IMG/VR virus record: IMGVR_UViG_3300042197_004886
Span: 1-60,162 of that record
DNA: 60,162 nt
Source: a virus
Reading direction: 5' to 3' (one strand)
The notes under the pieces: model-generated
The model's database searches: none
The model's input: only the letters and a program-made list of their open reading frames with translations
What the model was told of the DNA's origin: nothing
Shown here: positions 50,122-58,099 of the stretch, in pieces
Position numbering within the stretch: the stretch's first letter is position 1
Layout: each line of letters starts with the position of its first letter
Translations under genes and position numbers: made by a program

Positions 50122-50685
50122 CTAGTCTGCGGAGGTTTCGCTTTGTGATTTTTCAGTCGACTCGTCCCGAGCCTCTGTTTCTTTTTTAACAGGTTCTGCT
50201 TCTTTACTCATTGCCTTGCGAATGCTTACTGCATCCATGCTAATGGAGATGCTGGCAACGTTATCTGAGTCCTCTGGGTTTTGCGTGAAGTACTCAATAA
50301 TCTTTTTAAGATTCATATTTAGGTCGTTTTCACCGAACCCTCCAGCCTCCTCTATTTTCTTCTTCAGATTTTTAGTAGCATTCCAGCTTCCTCTATAGCT
50401 AATAGACCAGCAATAGAAACGAACCTCTTCGTTCTTGCTGTCGTAGTAGTGCTGCATGTCCTTGATCTTTTGGATCGCACCGTTTGCATCACGATAGGTG
50501 GTCGCCCGGCCAAGAGTATCGGAAGGCACGCCAAATCTTACGCCATCTGCTAGTATCTCCATAAGATCACCAATACGTCCTATTATCTGCTTGGCCTTGT
50601 AGCCTTTGAGCGGACGGTCAATGTCACCCGATATTTCTGACTGTTCTTTTAAGTATTGATTAAAAAGCTTAAGGTCTTTCGCCAT
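50122..50685 (-). CDS. Hypothetical protein upstream of the ligase-nucleotidyltransferase fusion
   Basis: 187 residues. N-terminal half alpha/beta (YKAKQIIGRIGDLMEILAD, then EEVRFYCWSISYRGSWNATK). The C-terminal 35 residues are Glu/Ser-rich and likely disordered. Family unknown. Its ATAAATAAT word at 50703-50710 suggests it starts the transcript with the fusion gene, six bases downstream. Confidence 0.6.
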   Translation of the reverse strand: MAKDLKLFNQYLKEQSEISGDIDRPLKGYKAKQIIGRIGDLMEILADGVRFGVPSDTLGRATTYRDANGAIQKIKDMQHYYDSKNEEVRFYCWSISYRGSWNATKNLKKKIEEAGGFGENDLNMNLKKIIEYFTQNPEDSDNVASISISMDAVSIRKAMSKEAEPVKKETEARDESTEKSQSETSAD

Positions 50686-50702
50686 TTTACGCGATTTTTT
50701 TA

Positions 50703-50710
50703 TTATTTAT
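50703..50710 (-). promoter_or_regulatory. Late-promoter-like word
   Basis: Minus strand AATAAATAAT, 18 bases before ATG 50685. Confidence 0.5.
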
Positions 50711-50715
50711 TAAAG

Positions 50716-51315
50716 CTAAGCCGTCGCGACAGCTAGACCGTCTATTAATTCGCAAAATAGGTCGACACTCTCCTCATCGAAGTGATTAGTGAAGACGATT
50801 CGGCGGTTTTTACGGCTCGCGTCTGAGTCGTGTTTAGCCGACATGGTCAGCACCTCCTCAAAGACTTTTTTCTCAGCTTCGTAATTTTCAAAATTACCAA
50901 AGTAATCCTTGTTCCTCTTTTTAGGTGAGGGCATGTCCATACGCGTCAAGTACATGAGCACGCAGTCCTGGTAAAGATCGCTCTTTAGGATCTGTTCGAA
51001 CTCAGTCAATAGCCTTTGCTTGTCCATGCGTTCTCGATAGATCGACCATACATAGGCTGAAAAAATCGAACGATCAAATACGAGCACCTTGTCCTTCAAG
51101 ATCGTCCTGTTTAGCTCAAGTATCGTCATCACGTTTGCGATACTAAAATAGTGCACGCCCGGTCCAGTCTCCTGATCCCTCATGCCCAGCTCTTCGATAT
51201 ACTTTGCAAACGCAAACTTGTAGTAGATGACGTTTGGATTCTGGTTTCTCTCGAAAAAGGATTCTAATAGGTGTGTTTTTCCAACATGGCGAGCGCCCTC
51301 GATAAATACGATCAT
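50716..51315 (-). CDS. P-loop kinase (deoxynucleoside/polynucleotide kinase-like)
   Basis: 199 residues. Walker A FIEGARHVGKTHLLESFF near residues 4-21, and an acidic DRS motif (VLVFDRSIFSAYVWSIY) typical of deoxynucleoside and thymidylate kinases. A later LID-like segment is basic (PSPKKRNKDYF). It could phosphorylate a nucleoside or a nucleic-acid 5' end. Its start overlaps the HAD phosphatase by four bases, so the two are coupled. Confidence 0.7.
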   Translation of the reverse strand: MIVFIEGARHVGKTHLLESFFERNQNPNVIYYKFAFAKYIEELGMRDQETGPGVHYFSIANVMTILELNRTILKDKVLVFDRSIFSAYVWSIYRERMDKQRLLTEFEQILKSDLYQDCVLMYLTRMDMPSPKKRNKDYFGNFENYEAEKKVFEEVLTMSAKHDSDASRKNRRIVFTNHFDEESVDLFCELIDGLAVATA

Positions 51316-51887
51316 ATTAATTCTATTCTGGTTTCTTCTGAAAGTTTTACTCCTTTGATTCGATATACCTTTGCCTTATCGACGATGTAGGTTTTATAAC
51401 GATACTTTGGCAGTTCGGCCTGATCCCTCTTACGATTCAGCTGTGCAAAGAAATCCTGGTAAATACCGATCTGTTGTATCGAGTCCTCGTATATCTTTAC
51501 CTTGAGGATTTCTGGATTTTCTCTTAATAACTCGTCCAGTGTCTGGGCTTTTGAGCTCATTCGGCCTAGAAAAAACACCCGATCGAACCGGATGCCCCTC
51601 TTGTCCAGGATCTCCATCACCCCTTGCTGTAGAGACTCCACACGATGGGTGATAAGCACTGAAATCGTACCTGGCTTGGCTGCTCCAGCCGCCCAAGCAT
51701 CGTATACTGGTTTGATTAACTGTATGTTGTATAAGGTCTCTGAGAGCGAGACTGGGTGATCGTAAAAATCGTAAGGGTGACTGAAGTGTAGGTCCATCGT
51801 CTCGACCTGCGTCTTGCCGACGTAACCTGGCATCCTAAAAAGAGTTTCGTCAAAATCAAATACCTGTAAGAGGCGTCCTTTGTTCAT
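51312..51887 (-). CDS. HAD phosphatase (Swiss-army-knife RNA repair-like)
   Basis: 191 residues. VFDFDETLFRMPG is HAD motif I with the Asp-x-Asp pair. LITHRVESLQQGVMEIL with GIRFDRVFFLG is motif II and its helix, and KIYEDSIQQIGIYQDFF is motif IV. This order is that of HAD_SAK proteins found fused or linked to nucleic-acid repair enzymes. With the neighbouring kinase it could act like a divided T4 PnkP (5' kinase, 3' phosphatase). That pairing is inference. Confidence 0.7.
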   Translation of the reverse strand: MNKGRLLQVFDFDETLFRMPGYVGKTQVETMDLHFSHPYDFYDHPVSLSETLYNIQLIKPVYDAWAAGAAKPGTISVLITHRVESLQQGVMEILDKRGIRFDRVFFLGRMSSKAQTLDELLRENPEILKVKIYEDSIQQIGIYQDFFAQLNRKRDQAELPKYRYKTYIVDKAKVYRIKGVKLSEETRIELI

Positions 51888-51915
51888 GTTGGCTTGTTTT
51901 TTGTTATTCTATATG

Positions 51916-51923
51916 ATAAATAA
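51916..51923 (+). promoter_or_regulatory. Late-promoter-like word in a divergent gap
   Basis: GATAAATAATAAAAAG, nine bases before TTG 51933. On the opposite strand TATAGAATAA serves the HAD gene. The whole divergent gap is only 45 bases. Confidence 0.45.
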
Positions 51924-51932
51924 TAAAAAGTT

Positions 51933-52436
51933 TTGACTTTGGCGCACTTAAAATTTATCAAGTTATTCGAAGAGCACAGCAAAGACCTAGCGATCAATAA
52001 TTCCGAGGTCAGCCACACTTGGACTGAGGTCAGGGACGCCATCCAGATGAAGAGACCCTTCGTTATCGTTATCTTTAAGAACTCAGAGAACTACTTGGAC
52101 GCATTAGAGTCCTATTTTACCGAGGTCGACTATATCAAGCAGACAGCGATCCTCAATTTTGACGGAAAACAGCTAAAATATCCCTCCATCTTCTTTGTTC
52201 GCGACAAAGACGACGATTACTCGACCGAAGTGCGTAAGCTCTGTGAAAAATACAAGATCAAGTACGTCGTGGTCGGAGACGCCGGCTCCGAATACGCAAA
52301 ACTCTACTCACAAGACGGCACGGCAGTCGACTTGGGCAACGAAATCATCTCGACGTTAGAGCCCAAGGACTTTGGTACCGAAGACTGTTTTAAGCTGGGT
52401 TCCACCTACTATAGATTTATTGGTTTTGATAACTAA
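51933..52436 (+). CDS. Hypothetical protein upstream of uvsY/uvsW-like genes
   Basis: 167 residues from TTG 51933 (TTG 51939 is also possible; no ATG fits). FIKLFEEHSK at the N-terminus is a phrase common at the start of phage virion or ligase-like proteins. The body is alternating alpha/beta (RPFVIVIFKNSENYLDALES, then YPSIFFVRDKDDDYS). No family recognised. Confidence 0.55.
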   Translation: MTLAHLKFIKLFEEHSKDLAINNSEVSHTWTEVRDAIQMKRPFVIVIFKNSENYLDALESYFTEVDYIKQTAILNFDGKQLKYPSIFFVRDKDDDYSTEVRKLCEKYKIKYVVVGDAGSEYAKLYSQDGTAVDLGNEIISTLEPKDFGTEDCFKLGSTYYRFIGFDN

Positions 52437-52482
52437 ACCCAATTTTTGTCCTTTAGTATAATAGGATAAATCATAAAACAAA

Positions 52483-52929
52483 ATGGGCGACGAGCAAAAG
52501 AAGGACACGAAGGACAAAATCTCCACCAAGTTTCAGGCCAGACGTGCCGAGGTCTCCAAAGAGATCTATGAAAATATCGAAAAGCTTTCCAACCTAAAGA
52601 CCCTAAAGGACGCTCAGGTAAACATGCTCTCGCTAAGACAACGCCTACTTGAGGACAATCATACACTATTAGAACACATCACCTCTTTACGTAAAAAGTT
52701 TAGGGACGAGAAGGCCGACACGATGGAGACCCTATCGAAAAACCTGCAGCTACGCTACCAGGCCAACGAGAAAAACGTCGTGATCGAGGGCAGAACATCA
52801 GTCACAAAGGAGTACTTGGAGATATTCGAAAACCAGGTCTCCTTCTTTAATGAGTCGATCAAGACCATCGATAATATCATCTTTGGCATCAAGACTAGAC
52901 TCGATATCGAAAAGACCTTGGGCTTGTAA
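52483..52929 (+). CDS. Coiled-coil protein, possible UvsY-like recombination mediator
   Basis: 148 residues, almost entirely helical and charged (KDKISTKFQARRAEVSKEIY, LSLRQRLLEDNHTLLEHI), ending NQVSFFNESIKTIDNIIFGI. Size, helical character and a final helix with an IDN-x-I-F-x-I-K pattern recall T4 UvsY, which loads UvsX on ssDNA. It lies one base upstream of the UvsW gene, a neighbourhood also found in T4. Assignment is by context more than motif. Confidence 0.5.
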   Translation: MGDEQKKDTKDKISTKFQARRAEVSKEIYENIEKLSNLKTLKDAQVNMLSLRQRLLEDNHTLLEHITSLRKKFRDEKADTMETLSKNLQLRYQANEKNVVIEGRTSVTKEYLEIFENQVSFFNESIKTIDNIIFGIKTRLDIEKTLGL

Positions 52930-52930
52930 G

Positions 52931-54508
52931 ATGCTGCGATTTGAGCTTACACCGGACAAGAAATTTATCAAGCTAATCGATTTTAGCCTTAACTCTGAGC
53001 GGGCTGACCTCTTCTCCTTCTTCAAGAAAAAATCAAAAAAGGCCGACTTTAATGTGCTGGTCGACCGTGGCATATGGGATGGCTTTGACCGATTTATCAC
53101 AAAGGACGGGCTCATCTCAGTCTCCCTGTGGAAAGAAGTCTATAACTTTGCTGCACGCTACGGTTACGACTGCGAGATCGAGGGGATCGACGCTCTGCTC
53201 TCGCTGGGTCTTGATCGAGAAAAGTACGAAAAGTACGTTGCAAAACTGCTGGACGGAGTGGTTGACGAGTTCGGCAAGCCGATCGTGCCCAGGGACTATC
53301 AGGTAGAGGGCGCCTTTCGGGCAATACAGTACCGCTTCTGCACTCAAGAGCTAGCGACTTCAGCCGGCAAGACCCTGATCTTCTATATCTTTAACTCTTT
53401 CCTACGCGATGCAAAAAAGGTCTCGGCCGACAACAAGGCCCTGCTTATCGTGCCCAATATCTCGTTGGTCGGCCAGACTGCCGAGAAATTTGAGCTCTAC
53501 TCCTCACACAAGGATTCCTGGAAAGTCTGTACGATAGGCGGCGACGATCGCTTTAAGGAGAAGGAATTTGAGGCGGCTGAGCTGGTGATCTCCACCTATC
53601 AAAGCCTACAGAACCTGCCAAAGGAGGTCTTTAAGAAATTTACCTGCGTCTGTGTGGACGAAACCCACAAGTCGCGCGGCAACGTTATCCGCGATATATT
53701 AAAAGCCTGCTCCAATTGGAAATACAGGCTGGGCCTTTCTGGAACCGTAAAGATCGACGAAAAGTATTCTGACTTTTTCAGGGTACAGGAAAATGTCGGG
53801 CCGCTGGTGATGGTGCTCTCAGCAAAACACCTCATCGATAACGAGTACTCGCCCAACATCAAGATAAAGATGGTAAACCTTAAATACGATAAGGCCGACC
53901 CCTACCTACAGAAATACTGGGCCCTGAAACGCGATGGCAAGGCCATGTACAAGAGCGCAAAGGACTACGGCAAGGACATGCTGGCCATCGAGCGCTCCTT
54001 TATTTTTGAGAGCAAGGAACGACTTGATTTTATTAACTCGTTGGTGCAGAAATTCGGTAAAAACGCACTCATCCTCTTCTCTGATGTGAAAAACGGCTAT
54101 GGCAAAAAGATCCAGCAGAAACTGCTAGAGTGGAACACTAATACTTTTTATATTGACGGAGAGGTGGAATCCGCCGACCGAGATGATTTTAAGCAGACGA
54201 TGGAATCCCAAGACAACGTGGTGATAGTTGCAAGCTATGGTACATTTGCGACCGGAATTGACCTAAAAAAAGTGCACCATATTGTTTTTGCAGAATCGAC
54301 CAAGGCCGAGGTAACTCTTCGCCAGTCAATAGGTCGAGGCATGCGTAAACTGGCAGAAAAGACCCAGGTGATTATTTGGGACCTGGTAGACCAGCTAGAC
54401 GGTTACATGGTAAAACACGCTGAAAAACGCGAAGAGATCTATCGGGACCAGGAGTTTGAGATCGTAAAAAACACGATTGACCTTACAAAGAAAACAAGAG
54501 AAAGTTAG
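52931..54508 (+). CDS. uvsW: UvsW-type SF2 DNA/RNA helicase
   Basis: 525 residues from ATG 52931, close to T4 UvsW (about 500). It has a small N-terminal domain, then RDYQVEGAFRAIQYRF (Q-like), ATSAGKTLIFYI (Walker A), VISTYQSLQ (Ib), CVDETHKSRG (Walker B, DETH), GLSGTVK (III), ATGIDLKKVHHIVFAE and LRQSIGRGMRKL (VI). It remodels R-loops and stalled forks, moving T4 replication from origin-dependent to recombination-dependent. It converges with the minus-strand gene, overlapping by four bases. Confidence 0.9.
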   Translation: MLRFELTPDKKFIKLIDFSLNSERADLFSFFKKKSKKADFNVLVDRGIWDGFDRFITKDGLISVSLWKEVYNFAARYGYDCEIEGIDALLSLGLDREKYEKYVAKLLDGVVDEFGKPIVPRDYQVEGAFRAIQYRFCTQELATSAGKTLIFYIFNSFLRDAKKVSADNKALLIVPNISLVGQTAEKFELYSSHKDSWKVCTIGGDDRFKEKEFEAAELVISTYQSLQNLPKEVFKKFTCVCVDETHKSRGNVIRDILKACSNWKYRLGLSGTVKIDEKYSDFFRVQENVGPLVMVLSAKHLIDNEYSPNIKIKMVNLKYDKADPYLQKYWALKRDGKAMYKSAKDYGKDMLAIERSFIFESKERLDFINSLVQKFGKNALILFSDVKNGYGKKIQQKLLEWNTNTFYIDGEVESADRDDFKQTMESQDNVVIVASYGTFATGIDLKKVHHIVFAESTKAEVTLRQSIGRGMRKLAEKTQVIIWDLVDQLDGYMVKHAEKREEIYRDQEFEIVKNTIDLTKKTRES

Positions 54509-54807
54509 TCCCTATCCGCGATCACTTTTTCTAACTCTGCGTCGATTTGACGAGAGCCGTACCCGTCTTCCATCATAGCAATATAACACCCCTGCCAGTA
54601 GTCTATTGCGCTAAGCAGCTTTGCTCCGCTCTTTGCAGCAGGGAAAGTTTGCTCTCCAGAGTAATAGTACAATAATAGCTTTATCGCAATCTTTGAAAGA
54701 TAACGAGGTATGCCGAGCTCCTCTTCCGCTCGTCGCATGGCCCTCTGGATGCTTACTGGGATTGGGTCTGCGTCTGGATAGTGTTCATATAGTCTGATGT
54801 ACTTCAT
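54505..54807 (-). CDS. Hypothetical protein following the MORN-like array
   Basis: 100 residues from ATG 54807, which overlaps the preceding stop (ATGA). The first residues MKYIRLYEH copy the MKHIKLYEQ start of the three upstream paralogues, but the rest is different (IPVSIQRAMRRAEEELGIP, then SKIAIKLLLYYYSGEQTFP). This looks like an array-derived start joined to an unrelated helical protein. Confidence 0.6.
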   Translation of the reverse strand: MKYIRLYEHYPDADPIPVSIQRAMRRAEEELGIPRYLSKIAIKLLLYYYSGEQTFPAAKSGAKLLSAIDYWQGCYIAMMEDGYGSRQIDAELEKVIADRD

Positions 54808-55229
54808 ACTAGCCCAATCGATTTTAAATACTTCCATGCCTCCCATTCCTCTTGAGTAGTGACCTCTTTGGCGTGTTCGCCGTGCCAGTACCACCATTCC
54901 CACTCGACGGAGCCGTCTGGGCGATACACGATCTGGGCAGGCCCGTCTAGGCGATGCAGCTTACCGTTTTGGTACCACCATTCCCACGCGACGGAGCCGT
55001 CTCGGCGATACCCGATCATGGCAGGCCCGTCTAGACGATGCAGCTTATCGTTTTGGTACCACTCTTCCTCCTTAACAGAGCCGTCTCGGCGATACCCGAT
55101 CATGGCAGGCCCGTCTAGACGATGCAGCTTATCGTTTTGGTACCACTCTTCCTCCTTAACAGAGCCGTCTGGGTGATACCAGATCTGGGCTTCAGGTTCA
55201 GCTTGTTCGTATAGCTTGATGTGCTTCAT
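54804..55229 (-). CDS. MORN-like repeat protein, copy 3
   Basis: 141 residues from ATG 55229. It begins MKHIKLYEQAEPEAQ, then has four units of about 28 residues of the form YxxDGSVxxExWYQN[DG]KLHRLDGPAxIx, and ends with the shared tail WHGEHAKEVTTQEEWEAWKY. The repeat resembles MORN/YwqK-type beta-hairpins found in giant viruses, bacteria and phages. Function unknown. Start and stop overlap the neighbours by ATGA. Nearly identical in its last 45 residues to the other two copies. Confidence 0.65.
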   Translation of the reverse strand: MKHIKLYEQAEPEAQIWYHPDGSVKEEEWYQNDKLHRLDGPAMIGYRRDGSVKEEEWYQNDKLHRLDGPAMIGYRRDGSVAWEWWYQNGKLHRLDGPAQIVYRPDGSVEWEWWYWHGEHAKEVTTQEEWEAWKYLKSIGLV

Positions 55230-55985
55230 ATTAGCCCAATCGATTTTAAATACTTCCATGCCTCCCATTCCTCTTGAGTAGTGACCTCTTTGGCGTGTTC
55301 GCCGTGCCAGTACCACCATTCCCACTCGACGGAGCCGTCTGGGCGATACCCGATCCAGGCAGGCCCGTCTAGGCGATGCAGCTTACCGTTTTGGTACCAC
55401 TCTTCCTCCTCAACAGAGCCGTCTAGGCGATACCAGATCCAGGCAGGCCCGTCTGGGCGATGCAGCTTACCGTTTTGGTGCCACCGTTCCCGCTTGACGG
55501 AGCCGTCTGGGTGATACTTGATCCGCTTTTCAGGCTCAGCTTGTTCGTATAGCTTGATGTGCTTCATATTAGCCCAATCGATTTTAAATACTTCCATGCC
55601 TCCCATTCCTCTTGAGTAGTGACCTCTTTGGCGTGTTCGCCGTGCCAGTACCACCATTCCCACTCGACGGAGCCGTCTGGGCGATACCCGATCCAGGCAG
55701 GCCCGTCTAGGCGATGCAGCTTACCGTTTTGGTACCACTCTTCCTCCTTAACAGAGCCGTCTGGGCGATACCAGATCAGGGCAGGCCCGTCTGGGCGATG
55801 TCGCTTGTCGTTTTGGTACCACCATTCCCACTTGACGGAGCCGTCTGGGTGATACCAGATCTGGGCAGGCCCGTCTAGGCGATGCAGCTTACCGTTTTGG
55901 TACCATATTTCCCACTCAACAGAGCCGTCTGGGAGATACCCGATCCGCTTTTTAGGTTTAGCTTGTTCGTATAGCTTGATGTGCT
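54820..55985. repeat. Tandem gene triplication with about 84-bp internal repeats
   Basis: Long near-identical blocks recur at about 54810-54920, 55230-55340 and 55568-55680, covering each gene end and the next start. Inside genes, units of roughly 84 bases recur around gcccgtctaggcgatgcagc. Prone to copy-number change and to assembly error. Confidence 0.85.
55226..55567 (-). CDS. MORN-like repeat protein, copy 2
   Basis: 113 residues from ATG 55567, one repeat unit fewer than the flanking copies. Same MKHIKLYEQAEPE start and WEAWKYLKSIGLI end. Longer readings of this frame only translate the preceding paralogue out of frame. The unit loss and high identity indicate recent unequal recombination inside the array. 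Confidence 0.65.
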   Translation of the reverse strand: MKHIKLYEQAEPEKRIKYHPDGSVKRERWHQNGKLHRPDGPAWIWYRLDGSVEEEEWYQNGKLHRLDGPAWIGYRPDGSVEWEWWYWHGEHAKEVTTQEEWEAWKYLKSIGLI

Positions 55986-55989
55986 TCAT
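55564..55989 (-). CDS. MORN-like repeat protein, copy 1
   Basis: 141 residues, start MKHIKLYEQAKPKKR, then four repeats (DGSVEWEIWYQNGKLHRLDG and variants), same tail. It is the first of the array. The PhoH stop and an ATAAATAA word (55996-56003) lie immediately upstream, only six bases from its ATG. Confidence 0.65.
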   Translation of the reverse strand: MKHIKLYEQAKPKKRIGYLPDGSVEWEIWYQNGKLHRLDGPAQIWYHPDGSVKWEWWYQNDKRHRPDGPALIWYRPDGSVKEEEWYQNGKLHRLDGPAWIGYRPDGSVEWEWWYWHGEHAKEVTTQEEWEAWKYLKSIGLI

Positions 55990-55999
55990 CCAGTGTTAT

Positions 56000-56770
56000 T
56001 TATTTGCCGTTCAGTTTCTCTGATGACTCGATACGATCAAAGATCTCCTCCAGCTTTTTGATGATTGGGTGCCGCACGATATCCTCCTTGCCAAGCTGCA
56101 CGCAACCGATCTCTGGAATCTCGCCAAAGTATTCGATCAGGATCTCGAGTGCGCTCTTTTCCTTCTTATTGACGGACTTTTGTTTGACGTCGCCCAAGAA
56201 GATCATTTTCGAGTTCATGCCGATACGGGTGATGAGAGTACGTAAGTTATCTTTAGAGATCTGTTGAGCCTCGTCAACAATGATTATTGCGTTATCTAGC
56301 GTGACTCCAAGCGCAAACTTGATGGGCAGGATCTCGATCACGCCCAGGCTCTTTAGGCTCTCAGTCGTGGCCTTACCGATCACCTTATGAAAGTTAGAGA
56401 TGAAAGGGTACATGTACATCTCCATCTTTTCCTCCAAGGTGCCCTTCAGGTAACCGATCTCCTCGTCCTTTGGTACGTTTACCGACTTGATCAAGATGAT
56501 ACGGTGATAGGTTTCTCCCTCCTCTTTGATAAATTTAAGGGCCTTTGCACAGGAGAGATAGGTCTTGCCCGTGCCTGGAGGACCGATCACGACAGAGATC
56601 ACCTTCTGATCGATTGCCTCGATCACCCGCTTTTGCGCTTCAGACTTGCAGCGGATATCGATCTTTTCGGTAATTGCCTTGCCAGTACCGCGTTTGGTCC
56701 TTTCCCTTTCCCAATTCGAGATGTCCTCCATCTCCTCTTGAGTAAACCGATTTTTTCTTGTTCTTGCCAT
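56000..56770 (-). CDS. phoH: PhoH-like P-loop ATPase
   Basis: 256 residues, usual for phage PhoH. CKSEAQKRVIEAIDQK, then VIGPPGTGKTYLSCAKALKF (Walker A), RIILIKSVNVPKDEEIGYLKG, NAIIIVDEAQQISKDNL (Walker B), KMIFLGDVKQKS and a final DIVRHPIIKK are the PhoH landmarks, and resemble the helicase domain of RecD-like proteins. PhoH is widespread in marine phages; its role is unsettled and may involve RNA. The 206-residue gene upstream ends three bases before it. Confidence 0.92.
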   Translation of the reverse strand: MARTRKNRFTQEEMEDISNWERERTKRGTGKAITEKIDIRCKSEAQKRVIEAIDQKVISVVIGPPGTGKTYLSCAKALKFIKEEGETYHRIILIKSVNVPKDEEIGYLKGTLEEKMEMYMYPFISNFHKVIGKATTESLKSLGVIEILPIKFALGVTLDNAIIIVDEAQQISKDNLRTLITRIGMNSKMIFLGDVKQKSVNKKEKSALEILIEYFGEIPEIGCVQLGKEDIVRHPIIKKLEEIFDRIESSEKLNGK

Positions 56771-56773
56771 AGT

Positions 56774-57394
56774 TTAGTGTATTTTTGCTGCAATGACGAT
56801 ACCTAACAGTATCTTTGCATAGTTTAATTGAAAGTTTAGGAAGGACTCCACCGCTTTGCGCTGCGAATACTCTAGCGAGAGGTTCTCCAGCTTCTGTACG
56901 TTGAGCTTTTGCACTGCCAGGACAACATCATTGGTCAGCGCAGTACCGTGTAGGTTAAGTATGTCCTCTAGCACATCGCTCATCGGCACAAATAGCAGGT
57001 TTGGAATCTTTAACGACTTGATAAATTTTTTGCTCTGCTTTAGCTGTTCTAGCTTTTTGCCCAGCTCGCGCTCCTTTAGCCCGACTTGCAGCTCTTGTGC
57101 GATCGAGTCGAGCTTTTTAATACGACCGGCCGTCTCGGCCACCTCTGCAATATCCTCCTGATAAAAAGAGATAGAAAAGGCATTTTCTATTTCAACATAG
57201 GTAAAATTAAAGTGGTTTTCGGTGCCGAAGGAGCCAAGGGTCTTTAATAGAATGGGCGAGATTCCCAATTCGCTAGGATCCACTCCCTCCTTCTCCAGCG
57301 TTATTTCGTATTCCTCAAATGGAAAGGACTCCATAAAAGGAAAGGTCGAATATATTTCTGAAGTTTTACCCCTTGATCGTTTTTCACTCACCAC
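56774..57394 (-). CDS. Hypothetical protein upstream of PhoH
   Basis: 206 residues from GTG 57394. It is acidic with a helical middle (KELEQLKQSKKF-like segment: LGKKLEQLKQSKKFIKSL) and a hydrophobic C-terminus (YAKILLGIVIAAKIH). Family unknown. AATAAATAAT 15 bases upstream makes it the first gene of the PhoH-MORN transcript. Confidence 0.6.
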   Translation of the reverse strand: MVSEKRSRGKTSEIYSTFPFMESFPFEEYEITLEKEGVDPSELGISPILLKTLGSFGTENHFNFTYVEIENAFSISFYQEDIAEVAETAGRIKKLDSIAQELQVGLKERELGKKLEQLKQSKKFIKSLKIPNLLFVPMSDVLEDILNLHGTALTNDVVLAVQKLNVQKLENLSLEYSQRKAVESFLNFQLNYAKILLGIVIAAKIH

Positions 57395-57408
57395 AAACTT
57401 CTTTTTTA

Positions 57409-57416
57409 TTATTTAT
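57409..57416 (-). promoter_or_regulatory. Late-promoter-like word
   Basis: Minus strand AATAAATAAT, 15 bases before GTG 57394. Confidence 0.5.
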
Positions 57417-57478
57417 TCTTTCCGGACTTCTTAGTCTAGTTGCTTAGAGAAATGATTTTTATTTTTATTCAATAGACG

Positions 57479-58080
57479 ATGTCCGGCTTTTTAACTGAAA
57501 GAAAATTAGGTGAAAGTTTACCTTTAATTTTCAAAAAAGAATTTATTAATAATTTTCCTATAGGAAAATATAGAGCAGACTGGTTTAGTCCAGATCTATT
57601 GCTTTCAGTGGAATTCGATGGATATCGACACTATAACGACTCTCTAACTCAGCATAGAGATAAACTAAAGGATTCCTTTTTGAATTCAATTGGAGTTAAA
57701 TGTATCAGGATTCCATATTTTATTCAACTTCGCAAGATACGATAAATTCAGTGTTGCTCTTCGAAGGCTCGTTTACTGATGCCTGGTCACAAGAATATCC
57801 TCACGGTTTTATAGAAAAAACAGCTCTGCTCCCGGCTGATTTTAATGAGCTTGGAGTATACAGATTCATATCTGATATGAATCGCGTATCGATACGTATT
57901 CGTAAAGAAATTATTAATTCATTACTAGATAGAGCAAATCAAGTAAAATTAAAGATTTCTCCATTTGACAAATTAACAACAGTTTTCCCATTAAGCATAA
58001 TCAATGGACTTGATAATTGTACTTCACTAGAAGAAAAATCCTTAATTATTGAAAAAATATCATCAAACCTTTTGATATAA
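57479..58080 (+). pseudogene. Frameshifted Vsr/EDxHD-like nuclease next to the polymerase
   Basis: An AT-rich gene readable in two frames. Frame 1 (57479-57745) gives MSGFLTERKLGESLP, then a nuclease core YRADWFSPDLLLSVEFDGYR, VKCIRIPYFIQL, and a stop. Frame 2 (within 57700-58080) continues SQDTINSVLLFEGSF, then SQEYPHGFIEKTALLPADFN. Adding one base near 57727-57735 would join them as PYFIQL-SQDTIN, which reads as one protein of about 200 residues. So this is a single-base deletion, a sequencing error, or a programmed shift. Nucleases of this type accompany split phage genes. It precedes the polymerase C-half by 19 bases. Confidence 0.6.
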
Positions 58081-58099
58081 ACAAAAGTATAAAATTTAC

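Noticed and set aside
52850-52930. Upstream extension of UvsW to 52850
   Set aside because: It lies inside the UvsY-like gene in another frame. ATG 52931 follows that gene's stop directly and gives the expected length.
55230-55325. 32-residue N-terminal extension MGMVVLARRTRQRGH shared by the MORN-like ORFs
   Set aside because: It is the preceding paralogue's 3' end read out of frame. The conserved MKHIKLYEQ start with its ATGA overlap is the real one.
54859-55852. Plus-strand ORFs opposite the MORN-like array (TEPSGRY-type repeats)
   Set aside because: Antisense shadows of the same repeats, with no leader or neighbours on that strand.
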